Assembly (NCBI RefSeq): GCF_017357245.1
Contig: NZ_CP071612.1
Span: forward strand, 809,001 to 873,000
Origin: Rhizobium bangladeshense
GTDB taxonomy: Bacteria; Pseudomonadota; Alphaproteobacteria; Rhizobiales; Rhizobiaceae
Reading direction: 5' to 3'
Length of the DNA: 64,000 bases
Below are positions 37,754-47,479 of the stretch, piece after piece (the first letter of the stretch is position 1; the number at the start of each line of letters is the position of its first letter). A program made the position numbers and the translations under genes. The notes under the pieces are model-generated. The model saw only the letters and a list, made by a program, of their open reading frames with translations, was not told the DNA's origin and ran no database searches.

Positions 37754-40660
37754 ATGACCGACACAGCCGAAAAGATCGATTACTCGAAGACCCTCTATTT
37801 GCCCGAAACCGATTTCCCGATGCGCGCCGGCCTGCCGCAGAAGGAGCCGGAGCTCGTCAAGCGCTGGCAGGAGATGGACCTCTACAAGAAACTGCGCGCC
37901 TCTGCCGCCGGCCGCGAAAAATTCGTCCTGCATGACGGCCCACCCTATGCCAATGGCAACATCCATATCGGCCATGCGCTGAACAAGATCCTCAAGGACG
38001 TCATCAACCGTTCGTTCCAGATGCGCGGCTATGACGCCAACTACGTGCCGGGCTGGGATTGCCACGGCCTGCCGATCGAATGGAAGATCGAGGAGGAGAA
38101 CTACCGCGCCAAGGGCAAGGCCAAGCCCGACCTGACCGAGCCGGCGGCGATGATCGAGTTCCGCCGCGAGTGCCGCGCTTATGCCGAAAAGTGGATCAAG
38201 GTCCAGGGTGACGAGTTCCAGCGCCTCGGCATCGTCGGTGACTTCGAAAACCCGTATCTGACGATGAACTTCCACGCGGAAAGCCGCATTGCCGGTGAAC
38301 TCTTGAAGATCGCCGCAAGCGGTCAGCTCTACCGCGGCTCAAAGCCGATCATGTGGTCGGTCGTCGAGCGCACTGCGCTGGCCGAAGCCGAGGTCGAGTA
38401 TCACGACTATGAGAGCGACACGATCTGGGTGAAATTTCCGGTCGAGAAGGCTCCCGATGGCGTCAAGGATGCCTTCATCGTCATCTGGACGACCACGCCC
38501 TGGACGATCCCCGGTAACCGGGCGATCGCCTATTCCTCACGTGTTGCCTACGGCCTTTACGAGGTCACGGCTGCCGAGAACGATTTCGGCCCGCGTCCGG
38601 GTGAGAAGCTGATCTTCGCCGACAAGCTGGCTGAGGAATCCTTTGCCAAGGCGAAGCTGCAGTACAAGCGTCTTTCGGATGTCACGGCTGCCGATCTTGC
38701 CGCCATCACCTGCGCCCATCCGCTCAAGGGTCTAGACGGCGGCTACCAATTCGCCGTGCCGCTGCTCGACGGCGACCATGTCACCGACGATGCCGGTACC
38801 GGCTTCGTGCACACGGCACCCAGCCACGGCCGCGAAGACTTCGACGTCTGGATGGCGCATGCCCGTGAAATCGAGGCGCGCGGCATCGAGACCAAGATCC
38901 CGTTCCCGGTCGACGACGGCGGCTTCTACACATCCGATGCTCCCGGCCTGGAAGGCGCGCGGGTCATCGACGACAACGGCAAGAAGGGCGATGCCAATGA
39001 TCGCGTCATCAAGGCGCTGATCGAGCGCAATGCGCTCTTTGCCCGCGGCCGCCTTAAACATCAGTATCCGCATTCCTGGCGCTCGAAGAAGCCGGTGATC
39101 TTCCGCAACACGCCGCAGTGGTTCGTCTATATGGACAAGACGCTGCCGGATGGAACGACGCTGCGCAGCCGGGCCCTCGGCGCGATCGACGACACCCGTT
39201 TCGTGCCGGCGGCCGGCCAGAACCGTCTGCGTGCGATGATCGAGCAGCGCCCGGACTGGGTTCTTTCCCGTCAAAGAGCGTGGGGCGTGCCGATCTGCGT
39301 CTTCGTGAATGAGCAGGGCGAAGTCCTGAAGGACGAGGCCGTTAACCAGCGCATCCTCAATGCCTTCGATGTCGAGGGCGCCGACGCCTGGTTTGCCGAA
39401 GGCGCCAAGGAGCGCTTCTTGGGCAACGAGCATGATCCGGCCAAGTGGACGCAGGTCATGGATATCCTCGACGTCTGGTTCGACTCGGGCTCGACGCACA
39501 CCTTCACGCTGGAAGACCGCCCCGATCTGAAATGGCCGGCCGATCTCTATCTCGAAGGATCCGACCAGCATCGCGGCTGGTTCCATTCCTCGCTGCTGGA
39601 ATCGGCTGCCACCCGCGGCCGCGCCCCTTACGACGCCGTTCTCACCCATGGTTTTACCATGGACGAGAAGGGCGAGAAGATGTCGAAGTCGAAGGGCAAC
39701 GTCACCTCGCCGCAGGAAGTGATGAAGGACGCTGGCGCCGACATCCTGCGTCTCTGGGTCATGACCTCTGACTATGCCGATGATCTGCGCGTCGGTAAGA
39801 CGATCATCCAGACCAATGTCGACGCCTATCGCAAGCTGCGCAACACCATCCGCTGGATGCTCGGAACTCTGGCCCACGACAACGGCGAGGTCATCGCGCT
39901 AACCGATCTGCCGGAGCTGGAGCAGCTGATGCTGCACCGTCTCTCCGAGCTCGACCGGCTCGTGCGCGAGAACTATGACGCCTTCGACTTCAAGAAGATC
40001 GCCCGCGCCTTGATCGACTTCGCCAATGTCGAGCTCTCGGCTTTCTACTTCGACGTGCGCAAGGATGCGCTCTATTGCGATGCGCCCTCCAGCCTTCGCC
40101 GCCGCTCGGCGCTTTACGTCATCCGCATGATCTTCGATTGCGTGGTGACCTGGCTTGCGCCAATGCTGCCCTTCACGACGGAAGAGGCGTGGCTTTCGCG
40201 CAATCCCTCGGCCGTCTCGGTACATCTGGAGCAGTTTGCTCCGGTCGCGAAGGAATGGCGCAACGATGCGCTGGCCGAAAAGTGGAGGAAGATCCGCGCA
40301 ATCCGCAGCGTCGTGACCGGCGCGCTCGAAATCGAGCGCAAGGACAAGCGCATCGGTTCCTCGCTCGAGGCAGCTCCCGTCGTGCATGTCGCCGATGCTG
40401 AGCTTCGCAAGGCGCTCGAAGGTCAGGATTTCAGCGAAGTCTGCATCACCTCTGATATCACGATCAAGGCGGATGCCGGCCCGGCCGACGCCTTCCGCTT
40501 GGCCGAGGTGCCTGACGTCGCCGTCGTGCCGACGCTTGCCGAAGGCGTCAAATGCGCTCGTTCCTGGCGCATCACGACCGATGTCGGTTCCGATCCGGAT
40601 TATCCCGACGTGTCGGCGCGGGACGCTGCCGCCTTGCGCGAACTCGGCATCCGCGCCTGA
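37754..40660 (+). CDS. ileS: Isoleucyl-tRNA synthetase
   Basis: Charges tRNA-Ile and edits misactivated valine; 968 residues, class I. HIGHALNK (the HIGH motif) is near residue 74 and KMSKSKGN near residue 639; the editing CP1 region includes [10 protein letters not shown]. In the C-terminal end the usual zinc-binding CxxC...CxxC knuckle is reduced to a single cysteine (KCARSW), so the C-terminal zinc is probably absent, as in some other alphaproteobacteria. No T-box or other recognisable leader regulation is visible upstream. Confidence 0.98.
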   Translation: MTDTAEKIDYSKTLYLPETDFPMRAGLPQKEPELVKRWQEMDLYKKLRASAAGREKFVLHDGPPYANGNIHIGHALNKILKDVINRSFQMRGYDANYVPGWDCHGLPIEWKIEEENYRAKGKAKPDLTEPAAMIEFRRECRAYAEKWIKVQGDEFQRLGIVGDFENPYLTMNFHAESRIAGELLKIAASGQLYRGSKPIMWSVVERTALAEAEVEYHDYESDTIWVKFPVEKAPDGVKDAFIVIWTTTPWTIPGNRAIAYSSRVAYGLYEVTAAENDFGPRPGEKLIFADKLAEESFAKAKLQYKRLSDVTAADLAAITCAHPLKGLDGGYQFAVPLLDGDHVTDDAGTGFVHTAPSHGREDFDVWMAHAREIEARGIETKIPFPVDDGGFYTSDAPGLEGARVIDDNGKKGDANDRVIKALIERNALFARGRLKHQYPHSWRSKKPVIFRNTPQWFVYMDKTLPDGTTLRSRALGAIDDTRFVPAAGQNRLRAMIEQRPDWVLSRQRAWGVPICVFVNEQGEVLKDEAVNQRILNAFDVEGADAWFAEGAKERFLGNEHDPAKWTQVMDILDVWFDSGSTHTFTLEDRPDLKWPADLYLEGSDQHRGWFHSSLLESAATRGRAPYDAVLTHGFTMDEKGEKMSKSKGNVTSPQEVMKDAGADILRLWVMTSDYADDLRVGKTIIQTNVDAYRKLRNTIRWMLGTLAHDNGEVIALTDLPELEQLMLHRLSELDRLVRENYDAFDFKKIARALIDFANVELSAFYFDVRKDALYCDAPSSLRRRSALYVIRMIFDCVVTWLAPMLPFTTEEAWLSRNPSAVSVHLEQFAPVAKEWRNDALAEKWRKIRAIRSVVTGALEIERKDKRIGSSLEAAPVVHVADAELRKALEGQDFSEVCITSDITIKADAGPADAFRLAEVPDVAVVPTLAEGVKCARSWRITTDVGSDPDYPDVSARDAAALRELGIRA

Positions 40661-40791
40661 AGATATTTGCCGGGTGAATTGCCTTTGCGGCGTTCATCCG
40701 GTAAAAGCTGCCTGAAAATGGCCGGATTTTTGCGTCAGGGGGACGGTTGTCCGGTAGGGCGACGATTGCACCGGTGGCTGGAAGGGTTTTC

Positions 40792-41421
40792 ATGTTCGCA
40801 ACGCATTGGTTCCGTGTAGGCGCCTGCCTGTCTGTTGTCATGGCGGGATGCTCCCTGATGTCCGGCTGCGCCAGCAGCCCGACCTACGGCACCGACAAGA
40901 CCGCCATGGAGCAGTTGACCGACGATCTCGGCCAGTCCGTATCGTTGACCGGACCGGAACCGAAGAACAAGGGCGTCAAATATACGCCGCGTCCGACGCT
41001 GGTGCTGCCGGCCCAGGGGCAGCGCGAGACCCTCGTCGCGCCACAGCCGACGGTGGCCAACAAGGACAATCCGCAATGGCTTGAATCGCCGGAGGAGACC
41101 CGCGCTCGCCTCGTTTCCGAGGCTGACGCCAATTCGGACAATCCGAATTATCGCTCGCCGCTGGCGAGCTCGGCCATTGAAGGCGGCCGGCGTACGACCG
41201 AAGCCCAGACCCAGGCCTATCGCGAGGCCCGCGCTCTGCAGAAGGGCTCCTATATCGATCAGCGCCGCTACATTTCCGACCCGCCGCCCGGTTACCGCAC
41301 CGTCGACGATCCGGCAAAGCTCGAGGACCTCGGCGAGCCCGAGCTCAAGAAGCAGAAGAAGCGCAAGAAGGATGCGGCGATCGCCAATTCCGGCAAGCAG
41401 TGGTGGAACTTCCTGCAGTAG
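40792..41421 (+). CDS. Probable lipoprotein
   Basis: A 209-residue protein with an N-terminal signal and two possible lipobox cysteines, MAGC (C20) and MSGC (C26), followed by an Ala/Ser region. The mature part is hydrophilic, Pro- and Gln-rich in places, with a Lys-rich segment KKQKKRKKD near the C-terminus and ends in WWNFLQ. No domain is recognised. Start at 40792 gives a good signal sequence. Membrane anchoring is likely, location beyond that unknown. Confidence 0.8.
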   Translation: MFATHWFRVGACLSVVMAGCSLMSGCASSPTYGTDKTAMEQLTDDLGQSVSLTGPEPKNKGVKYTPRPTLVLPAQGQRETLVAPQPTVANKDNPQWLESPEETRARLVSEADANSDNPNYRSPLASSAIEGGRRTTEAQTQAYREARALQKGSYIDQRRYISDPPPGYRTVDDPAKLEDLGEPELKKQKKRKKDAAIANSGKQWWNFLQ

Positions 41422-41489
41422 CTTATCTCGGATGTAGGCGTTGTCCGGTTGCTTCAAATGTCGTGTGACATGCCGCCATCGCTGGCCAG

Positions 41490-41625
41490 ACCCTCATCCG
41501 CTTGCCGGCACCTTTTCCCCGTAAACGCGGCGAAGGGAGTATGCCGCACCCTCTCCGTTAACCGTTAACCTTTCGCAGGGCGCATGCCCTCACCCCGTTG
41601 ACGGGGAGAGGGCTAGGGTGAGGGG
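41490..41625. repeat. Intergenic repeat with inverted ends
   Basis: CCCTCATCC at the left end and GGGTGAGGG at the right end form imperfect inverted ends; inside are CCCCGT/ACGGGG (41593-41606) and GGCGCATGCC hairpins. The composition resembles common rhizobial intergenic repeats. It separates convergent genes and has no coding potential. The family label is from resemblance only. Confidence 0.55.
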
Positions 41626-41665
41626 AGAACTACAGGCCCGAACCCGACAGCCGTGGCGCGTGCGG

Positions 41666-42139
41666 TTACGGCGGATCCCTCCGTTCCGCAAAGAATCTCC
41701 GCAATATCTCGGCCGACTGGACCTCGTTGATGCCGGAATAGACCTCCGGTGCGTGGTGGCAGGTCGGTTGCGCATAGAATCGCACGCCATGATCAACGGC
41801 GCCGCCTTTCGGATCCTCGGCCCCGTAATAGAGCCTTCGGATACGCGCAAACGAGATGGCTGCTGCGCACATGGTGCAAGGCTCCAGCGTCACATAGAGG
41901 TCGGCGCCGACAAGGCGCTCCTGCCCAAGCGCCTCGCAGGCGAGACGGATTGCGGCGATTTCGGCGTGCGCAGTGACGTCTTTGCGCTCCCGCGTGCGGT
42001 TTCCCGAGCGTGAAACGGCAATATCGTCGACAACGACCACCGCGCCGATCGGCACCTCGCCGCGTTCTCCGGCGGCGCGCGCTTCTTCAAGCGCCATCTC
42101 CATGAAACGATTTGTCTTCACGATCGCAAGAATTTCCAC
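41666..42139 (-). CDS. tadA: tRNA adenosine(34) deaminase
   Basis: Deaminates wobble A34 of tRNA-Arg to inosine. It has 157 residues and the zinc-site motifs TAHAEIAAI (His ligand and catalytic Glu) and EPCTMC (two Cys ligands). The family core starts at KTNRFMEMALEEAR; the true start may be a few codons inside the stated frame (a GTG at about 42121 is possible). Divergent from rluB with a 54-bp gap. Confidence 0.93.
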   Translation of the reverse strand: MEILAIVKTNRFMEMALEEARAAGERGEVPIGAVVVVDDIAVSRSGNRTRERKDVTAHAEIAAIRLACEALGQERLVGADLYVTLEPCTMCAAAISFARIRRLYYGAEDPKGGAVDHGVRFYAQPTCHHAPEVYSGINEVQSAEILRRFFAERRDPP

Positions 42140-42193
42140 TTAACCGCAGATGCGTGACCTGATAGACAGGCCCAAAAGGCAGGCAAACAGCAA

Positions 42194-44098
42194 ATGACAC
42201 TCAAAGACAAGCCAAAACGCCCGGGCGGCAAGCCCCTTTCACGGGATATCAGGCCGAAGGCCGGTCCGAAGGCGGGCGGCGCGAAGCCGGCGAAGGTTTC
42301 AGCCGCGCGCCCGGCAGCGGCTGAAACCGACAGCGAGACCAAGGCCGAACGCATTTCAAAGGTGATGGCGCGCGCAGGCGTTGCCTCCCGCCGGGACATC
42401 GAGCGCATGATCATGGAAGGCCGTGTGACGCTGAACGGCACGGTTCTCGAAACTCCCGTCGTCAACGTCACGCTGGCCGATCGCATCGAGGTGGACGGCG
42501 TGCCGATCCGCGGCATCGAGCGCACCAGGCTCTGGCTCTATCACAAGCCGGCGGGGCTGGTGACTACAAATGCCGATCCGGAAGGCCGTCCGACCGTCTT
42601 CGACAGCCTGCCGGAAGAACTGCCGCGCGTCATGTCGATCGGCCGTCTCGATATCAACACCGAAGGTCTGCTGCTGCTCACCAATGACGGCGGTCTCGCC
42701 CGCGCCCTCGAACTGCCGGCGACCGGCTGGCTGAGGCGCTATCGCGTCCGCGCTCATGGTGAGATCGATCAGGAGGCGCTCGACAAGCTGAGGGACGGCA
42801 TCGCCGTCGACGGCGTGCTCTACGGCTCGATCGAGGCGACGCTCGACCGGACTCAAGGCTCGAACGTCTGGATCACCATGGGCCTTCGCGAAGGCAAGAA
42901 CCGTGAAATCAAGAACGTGCTCGGCGCCCTCGGCCTCGACGTCAACCGTCTGATCCGTATCTCCTATGGGCCGTTCCAGCTCGGCGACTTGCCCGAAGGC
43001 CATGTCGTCGAGGTGCGCGGCCGCACATTGCGTGACCAGCTCGGCCCGCGCCTGATCGAGGAAGCCAAGGCGAATTTCGAGGCGCCGATCTACAACGCAC
43101 CGCCTGTCGCCGCCGAGGAAGAGGAAGAAGTCGCGGCGCCGGAAAAGCGCGAACGGCCGCGTCGCCAGGAGGACAAGCGCGAACGAGCGCTAAGCCGCCT
43201 CGACACCAAACGTGACGACCGCCACGGCGGGCGCAGAGACGACGATCGCCGCGACGGCGGCCGCAGGGACGACGACAAGCCGAAGCGTCCGCAGCCGCTC
43301 GGTCAGCGCCGCAGCACCAATGTCTGGATGGCGCCGGGCGCCCGGCCGCTCGGCGAAAAGGCGGCTGCCAAGGCCGCCAAGAATGCGCAGACCGCGCGCC
43401 GGCGCGGCGAGCAGCCGGCGGCAAAGAACAATGCTTTCGATCGCATCGAGGATCGTCCGCGCACGCCGATCAACCGCGTGCGCGAAGAGGACGGCGAATG
43501 GATCCGCTCTAGCGAGCAGCCTCGCCGCAAGGATGAGGACGAAGGCTTTGGCCGCAAGCGCGGCTTCGGTGACCGTCCTGCTCGCGAAGACCGCGGTTTC
43601 GGCGATCGTCCTTCGCGCGGCGACCGGCCTTTTGGCGACAAGCCGCGTGGTGATCGCAAGCCGCGTGCCGATGGTGATGAGCGTCCTCGCGCCGCCAGAG
43701 CTTCCACCGGCGAGGGCCGGTCTGAGCGTCCGCGCAGCGAACGCCCCTTCGGCGATCGTCCGTCGCGTGGCGATCGAACTTTCGCCGGCAAGCCGCGTGG
43801 CGATCGAAAGCCGCGCGAGGAGGGTGACGAGCGCCCGCGGGCAGCCAGAAGCTTTGCCGGCGAGGGCCGCTCCGAGCGTCCGCGCGGAGAGAGGTCCTTC
43901 GGAGACAAGCCTTCGAGTGACAAGCCCCGCGGCAAGAGCTTTGCCGGCAAGCCCGGCGGCCCCAAGAAATTTTCCGGCAAGCCGAAGAGTGGCAAGCCGG
44001 GCGGTGACAGGCCGGGCGGTGACAGGCCTGCGGGCGGCCCGTCCCGAGGTGGTGCTAGAGGAAAGGGAATGGCGCGCGGTGCGGATCGTCGGCGGTGA
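42194..44098 (+). CDS. rluB: Ribosomal large-subunit pseudouridine synthase B with long basic tail
   Basis: Modifies U2605 of 23S rRNA to pseudouridine. The S4-like domain (RISKVMARAGVASRRDIERMI) is followed by the catalytic SIGRLDINTEGLLLLTNDGG with the active Asp. The enzyme core ends near residue 290, after which ~345 residues form a low-complexity, highly charged region with repeated GDRP, PRGDRKPR and DERPRAAR units, ending RGADRRR. Total length 634 versus about 290 in E. coli. The tail is probably disordered and RNA-binding. It overlaps rsmD by 20 bp. Confidence 0.93.
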   Translation: MTLKDKPKRPGGKPLSRDIRPKAGPKAGGAKPAKVSAARPAAAETDSETKAERISKVMARAGVASRRDIERMIMEGRVTLNGTVLETPVVNVTLADRIEVDGVPIRGIERTRLWLYHKPAGLVTTNADPEGRPTVFDSLPEELPRVMSIGRLDINTEGLLLLTNDGGLARALELPATGWLRRYRVRAHGEIDQEALDKLRDGIAVDGVLYGSIEATLDRTQGSNVWITMGLREGKNREIKNVLGALGLDVNRLIRISYGPFQLGDLPEGHVVEVRGRTLRDQLGPRLIEEAKANFEAPIYNAPPVAAEEEEEVAAPEKRERPRRQEDKRERALSRLDTKRDDRHGGRRDDDRRDGGRRDDDKPKRPQPLGQRRSTNVWMAPGARPLGEKAAAKAAKNAQTARRRGEQPAAKNNAFDRIEDRPRTPINRVREEDGEWIRSSEQPRRKDEDEGFGRKRGFGDRPAREDRGFGDRPSRGDRPFGDKPRGDRKPRADGDERPRAARASTGEGRSERPRSERPFGDRPSRGDRTFAGKPRGDRKPREEGDERPRAARSFAGEGRSERPRGERSFGDKPSSDKPRGKSFAGKPGGPKKFSGKPKSGKPGGDRPGGDRPAGGPSRGGARGKGMARGADRRR

Positions 44099-44639
44099 GT
44101 TTCGCGGACGGTCTCTCGCCGTGCCGAAATCCAACGAGATCCGGCCGACTGCCGACCGGACGCGCGAGAGCCTGTTCAACATCCTGAGCCATGCCTATCC
44201 GGAATGCGTCGACGGCACCCGGATCCTCGATCTTTTCGCCGGAACCGGCGCCGTCGGCCTCGAAGCTGTCTCGCGCGGCTGTCGCCACGCGCTCTTCGTC
44301 GAAAACAGCGTCGAGGGCCGGGCGCTGCTCTGGGAGAATATCGATGCGCTCGGCCTGCACGGCCGCACCCGCATCCTGCGCCGGGATGCGACCGATCTCG
44401 GCAGCGTCGGCAACCTTGAGCCTTTCGATGTGCTCTTTGCCGACCCCCCTTATGGCAAGGGTCTCGGCGAGAAGGCGATGGCGGCGGCAGCCGAAGGCGG
44501 CTGGCTGCGGCCGGGCGCCATGGCGGTGCTCGAAGAACGCGCCGACATTGTCGTTTCGGTCCACCCTTCCTATGTTTTCCTCGAAAGCCGCATCTTTGGC
44601 GATACGAGGGTGCATTTCTTCCGGTATCAGCCGCAATAA
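44079..44639 (+). CDS. rsmD: 16S rRNA (guanine-966-N2)-methyltransferase RsmD
   Basis: Methylates G966 of 16S rRNA at N2. The protein starts VRIVGGEFRGR (GTG at 44079) and contains the SAM loop LDLFAGTGAVGLEA and catalytic LFADPPY. Length is 186 residues, the usual size. The only in-frame start near the family N-terminus is the GTG; upstream frame is a shadow of the rluB tail. Overlap with rluB suggests coupled synthesis of two rRNA-modifying enzymes. Confidence 0.95.
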   Translation: MRIVGGEFRGRSLAVPKSNEIRPTADRTRESLFNILSHAYPECVDGTRILDLFAGTGAVGLEAVSRGCRHALFVENSVEGRALLWENIDALGLHGRTRILRRDATDLGSVGNLEPFDVLFADPPYGKGLGEKAMAAAAEGGWLRPGAMAVLEERADIVVSVHPSYVFLESRIFGDTRVHFFRYQPQ

Positions 44640-44652
44640 GCGGGGGCGGGGC

Positions 44653-45534
44653 GTGCAGCAGGCAGAGATCATCAGTCCGAAACTGCCTGCGATCAGCGAT
44701 TTGCCGACAGTCGCGGTCGCCTTCGGTGGCGGCGGCGCACGCGGCCTTTCTCATATTCATATCATCGAAACCCTCGACGAACTCGGCATCCGCCCGGTGG
44801 CGATTGCAGGTTCGTCGATCGGCGCCATCATGGGGGCCGGCATGGCCGCCGGTATGTCCGGCGCTGAAATCCGCGAACATGCGCTGGCCACCGTCGGCAA
44901 TAAGACGGCCGTTGTGGCCCGCATCTGGGGCCTGAGGCCGACCACCGTGCGCGATGCGGTGGCCAAAGGCATCCGCATTGGCCAGTTCAATCTGGAGCGA
45001 ATCCTGAAAGCCTTCCTGCCGTCAGAGCTGCCGGCCCGATTTGACGATCTGCTGGTGCCGATGAAGGTCATCACGACGGACTATTATGGGCAGAACCAGG
45101 TCATCATCGAAGCGGGCGAGCTCTTTCCTGCACTGGCCGCTTCTTCCTCCATTCCAGCCGTTTTCATGCCGGTGCGCCTGCATGGCCGCGTGATGATCGA
45201 TGGTGGCATCAGCAATCCGGTCCCCTATGAATGCCTGATGGATCTGGCTGACATCGTCATCGGCATCGATGTCGTCGGCGCGCCGGAAGGCGACGGCACT
45301 CATATCCCGAACCGCATGGAGAGCATCTTCGGGTCCGGCCAGCTGATGATGCAGACGGCGATCTCCCTAAAGCTGAAGCTTTGCCAGCCGCACATTTTTC
45401 TGCGCCCGACGGTCGGCCGCACCGGTGTCATGGATTTCCTCAAGGCCCGCGAAGTGCTGGCCATGTCCGTCGGCGTCAAGGACGACCTGAAATTCGCCCT
45501 CGACCGCGAAATCGAGGCGCGGCTGAAGCGCTAA
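44653..45534 (+). CDS. Patatin-like phospholipase
   Basis: A 293-residue lipid acyl hydrolase of the patatin/RssA type. The oxyanion loop GGGGARGLSHIH, nucleophile elbow GSSIGAIMG and catalytic Asp region IDGGISNPVPYE are all intact, so it is probably active. The GTG at 44653 with a G-rich sequence (GGGGGCGGGG) upstream is the best start; it lies 13 bp after rsmD. The protein has no signal peptide. It may be in the same transcript as rluB-rsmD. Confidence 0.9.
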   Translation: MQQAEIISPKLPAISDLPTVAVAFGGGGARGLSHIHIIETLDELGIRPVAIAGSSIGAIMGAGMAAGMSGAEIREHALATVGNKTAVVARIWGLRPTTVRDAVAKGIRIGQFNLERILKAFLPSELPARFDDLLVPMKVITTDYYGQNQVIIEAGELFPALAASSSIPAVFMPVRLHGRVMIDGGISNPVPYECLMDLADIVIGIDVVGAPEGDGTHIPNRMESIFGSGQLMMQTAISLKLKLCQPHIFLRPTVGRTGVMDFLKAREVLAMSVGVKDDLKFALDREIEARLKR

Positions 45535-45558
45535 AGCAGAATGCCTGAGGGTGTGAGC

Positions 45559-46008
45559 TCACGGCCCGTGACCCTCATGGCCGCCGGCCGCGCCGGTCGA
45601 TGCGTCGTTCAGCATGACTGTACCCTCGAAGCTTGAGAAGAGCGCGAGCGCGGACGAATCGAGGCCGGCCTCGGCATTCTCCAGCTTGCCAGCCAGGGCG
45701 GCGGCGTCATCGGCCGGGAGCCCAAGTTTTTCCAGCGTCCCGGCATCCTTCAAACTGTCGCCGCTGCAGAGATAGGCGCTCCAGCCATGATGCGTCTTCT
45801 TCATGAGGACGCGTCCGCCCCGTCCGTCCTGTCGCCACCCGACGATCGCCCAACCGGCCTGAACGACGACCGGGTTGATATCGAGCGGCTTGTCCGGTCT
45901 TTCGAACATCATCTTCAGCCCTGCCGGTATCACCTGTTGCGGATCGTCGTCTGCAGATGCCACGGATGCGAGCAGCAGGCCTGCAAGAATAGCGATGATC
46001 GTCTTCAT
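45559..46008 (-). CDS. Copper uptake system-associated protein-like, secreted
   Basis: A 149-residue periplasmic protein (signal peptide cleaved near residue 19, ASA-DD) with the pattern GLKMMFERPDKPLDINPVVVQAGWAIVGW, HHGWSAYLCSGDSLKDA and a His-rich end HEGHGP. This fits proteins annotated as copper-uptake-system-associated, which occur with PepSY and TonB-type genes. The His-rich tail could bind metal. The gene follows a PepSY gene (12-bp gap) and a DUF2946-like gene, both on the same strand, consistent with one operon. The metal is inferred, not shown. Confidence 0.65.
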   Translation of the reverse strand: MKTIIAILAGLLLASVASADDDPQQVIPAGLKMMFERPDKPLDINPVVVQAGWAIVGWRQDGRGGRVLMKKTHHGWSAYLCSGDSLKDAGTLEKLGLPADDAAALAGKLENAEAGLDSSALALFSSFEGTVMLNDASTGAAGGHEGHGP

Positions 46009-46020
46009 CGGATGTCCTCC

Positions 46021-47394
46021 TCAGGCAAGAGCGCGTTTCAGCAGCGGCACGAACCGCACGACGATCTGGTCGAAGGCGATCATGACGAGAATGGCGAGCC
46101 CGCTCATCGGGAAAGCGACGCCAAAAAGCCCCGCAATCACCCACAGACCGTAATAGACCGAGCGCTTCGGCGGCATGGGTGGCACGCCGAGGCCGCCGGC
46201 CGGCCGCCGTTTCCACCACATGACGACGGCCGTCACCGAGCTTAGAATGATGGCGAGGCAGGTGGCGAGCATCAGCAGTTGGTTGAAAAGTCCCCATTCC
46301 TGTCCCTGGTGGACATTGATGCCCCACTCGATCGCCCTGCCAAGGAACGGATATTGATCGAAGGCAACATCGATCAAGGCTTTGCCGGAATACTGGTCGA
46401 TATGGACGGTACGTTCGCCGGCAAGATCGTCCGGATAAACAGAGGCTGTATAGACGCCGGTCTCCTCCGAAGGGATCGCCACATCGAAGCCCCGCGTCAT
46501 GCCGAGCCGTCTGGCGATCTCGACGGCTTTGTCGAGCCCGATCGGTCTTGCTGACTGCGCCGCGGCGATATCGGAAAGCGGAACCGGCGCCTTCTCGATG
46601 ACCCAGCCGCTCTTCGGAAGAATGTCCTCGGCAACTTTGCGCGACTTCGGCACCGCGTCCCAGAGCTGGACCGGGTAGCCGAGGCCGTGCTCGGTCAGCC
46701 AGGCATTGGCGTTGGCGCCCCAATAGCCCGACCACGGCATCCCGGTGATCGCAAGGAAGAAGATCAGCATGCCTGCGAAAGCGCCGGTCACCGCATGAAG
46801 ATCGCGCCAGAAAACGCGCCGGCCGGGTGTTCCCCGCACCGTTACGACGCCCCCAGTCTGGCGTCGCGGCCACCAGAGGTAAATGCCGGTGACGACGAGC
46901 ACCATGGCGAAGCCGCCGGCAATTTCCGTCAGCCGGTTCGCAATGCTGCCGAAATAGGCGAGGCTGTGGATGCGCTTGACCACATAGTTGAACTCGTCGG
47001 TCGATTTGATGACATCGAGCACCTTGCCGTCATAAGGATTGACGAAAACCAGCGTCGAGCCCGTACTGCCGGACAGCGTGACGATGGCCGACCGATCGGC
47101 CCGAGCCGGATCCTTATAGGATGTCGCCTTTGCGTCAGGCACGGCCGATGCGGCGATTTCTGCGATCCGCTCGGCGGACAGCGCCTTGCCGGTCGGCTGG
47201 ACGGTGTAACGATAGCCGAAGAAGGTGCTGTTGATCTCATCCTTGAAAAGATAGAGCGATCCGGTAACGGCGAGATTGAGCATGAAAGGTATGACCAGAA
47301 GCCCGGCGAAGAAATGCCAGCGCCAGATGGCGCGGTAGAGCGAAACGCCGCTTGCGGCGCCCTCTACCGCTGCGGCAGCGGAAATAGTTGACAT
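46021..47394 (-). CDS. PepSY-domain integral membrane protein
   Basis: A 457-residue inner-membrane protein of the PepSY_TM class. Transmembrane segments lie near residues 22-45, 165-190, 225-250, 365-390 and 425-450, and a large periplasmic part contains two PepSY repeats (KALSAERIAEIA, and IGLDKAVEIARRLG). HSLAYFG and HQGQEWGLFNQ supply His residues at the membrane interface, consistent with heme or metal-reductase activity proposed for this family. The start at 47394 (MSTISAAA) is chosen over upstream frame. In a likely operon with metal-linked genes. Confidence 0.85.
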   Translation of the reverse strand: MSTISAAAAVEGAASGVSLYRAIWRWHFFAGLLVIPFMLNLAVTGSLYLFKDEINSTFFGYRYTVQPTGKALSAERIAEIAASAVPDAKATSYKDPARADRSAIVTLSGSTGSTLVFVNPYDGKVLDVIKSTDEFNYVVKRIHSLAYFGSIANRLTEIAGGFAMVLVVTGIYLWWPRRQTGGVVTVRGTPGRRVFWRDLHAVTGAFAGMLIFFLAITGMPWSGYWGANANAWLTEHGLGYPVQLWDAVPKSRKVAEDILPKSGWVIEKAPVPLSDIAAAQSARPIGLDKAVEIARRLGMTRGFDVAIPSEETGVYTASVYPDDLAGERTVHIDQYSGKALIDVAFDQYPFLGRAIEWGINVHQGQEWGLFNQLLMLATCLAIILSSVTAVVMWWKRRPAGGLGVPPMPPKRSVYYGLWVIAGLFGVAFPMSGLAILVMIAFDQIVVRFVPLLKRALA

Positions 47395-47479
47395 CAGAAT
47401 GGGTCCGTATCCACGGCCGATGCCATGCAGCTCGGCCGGCGTTGAAAGGCGCGTCACGGCGCCCGCCGCAACACGAAGT

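Noticed and set aside
43190..44182. Minus-strand frame opposite the rluB tail
   Set aside because: Mirror of the repetitive Arg/Gly region; no family features and no start context.
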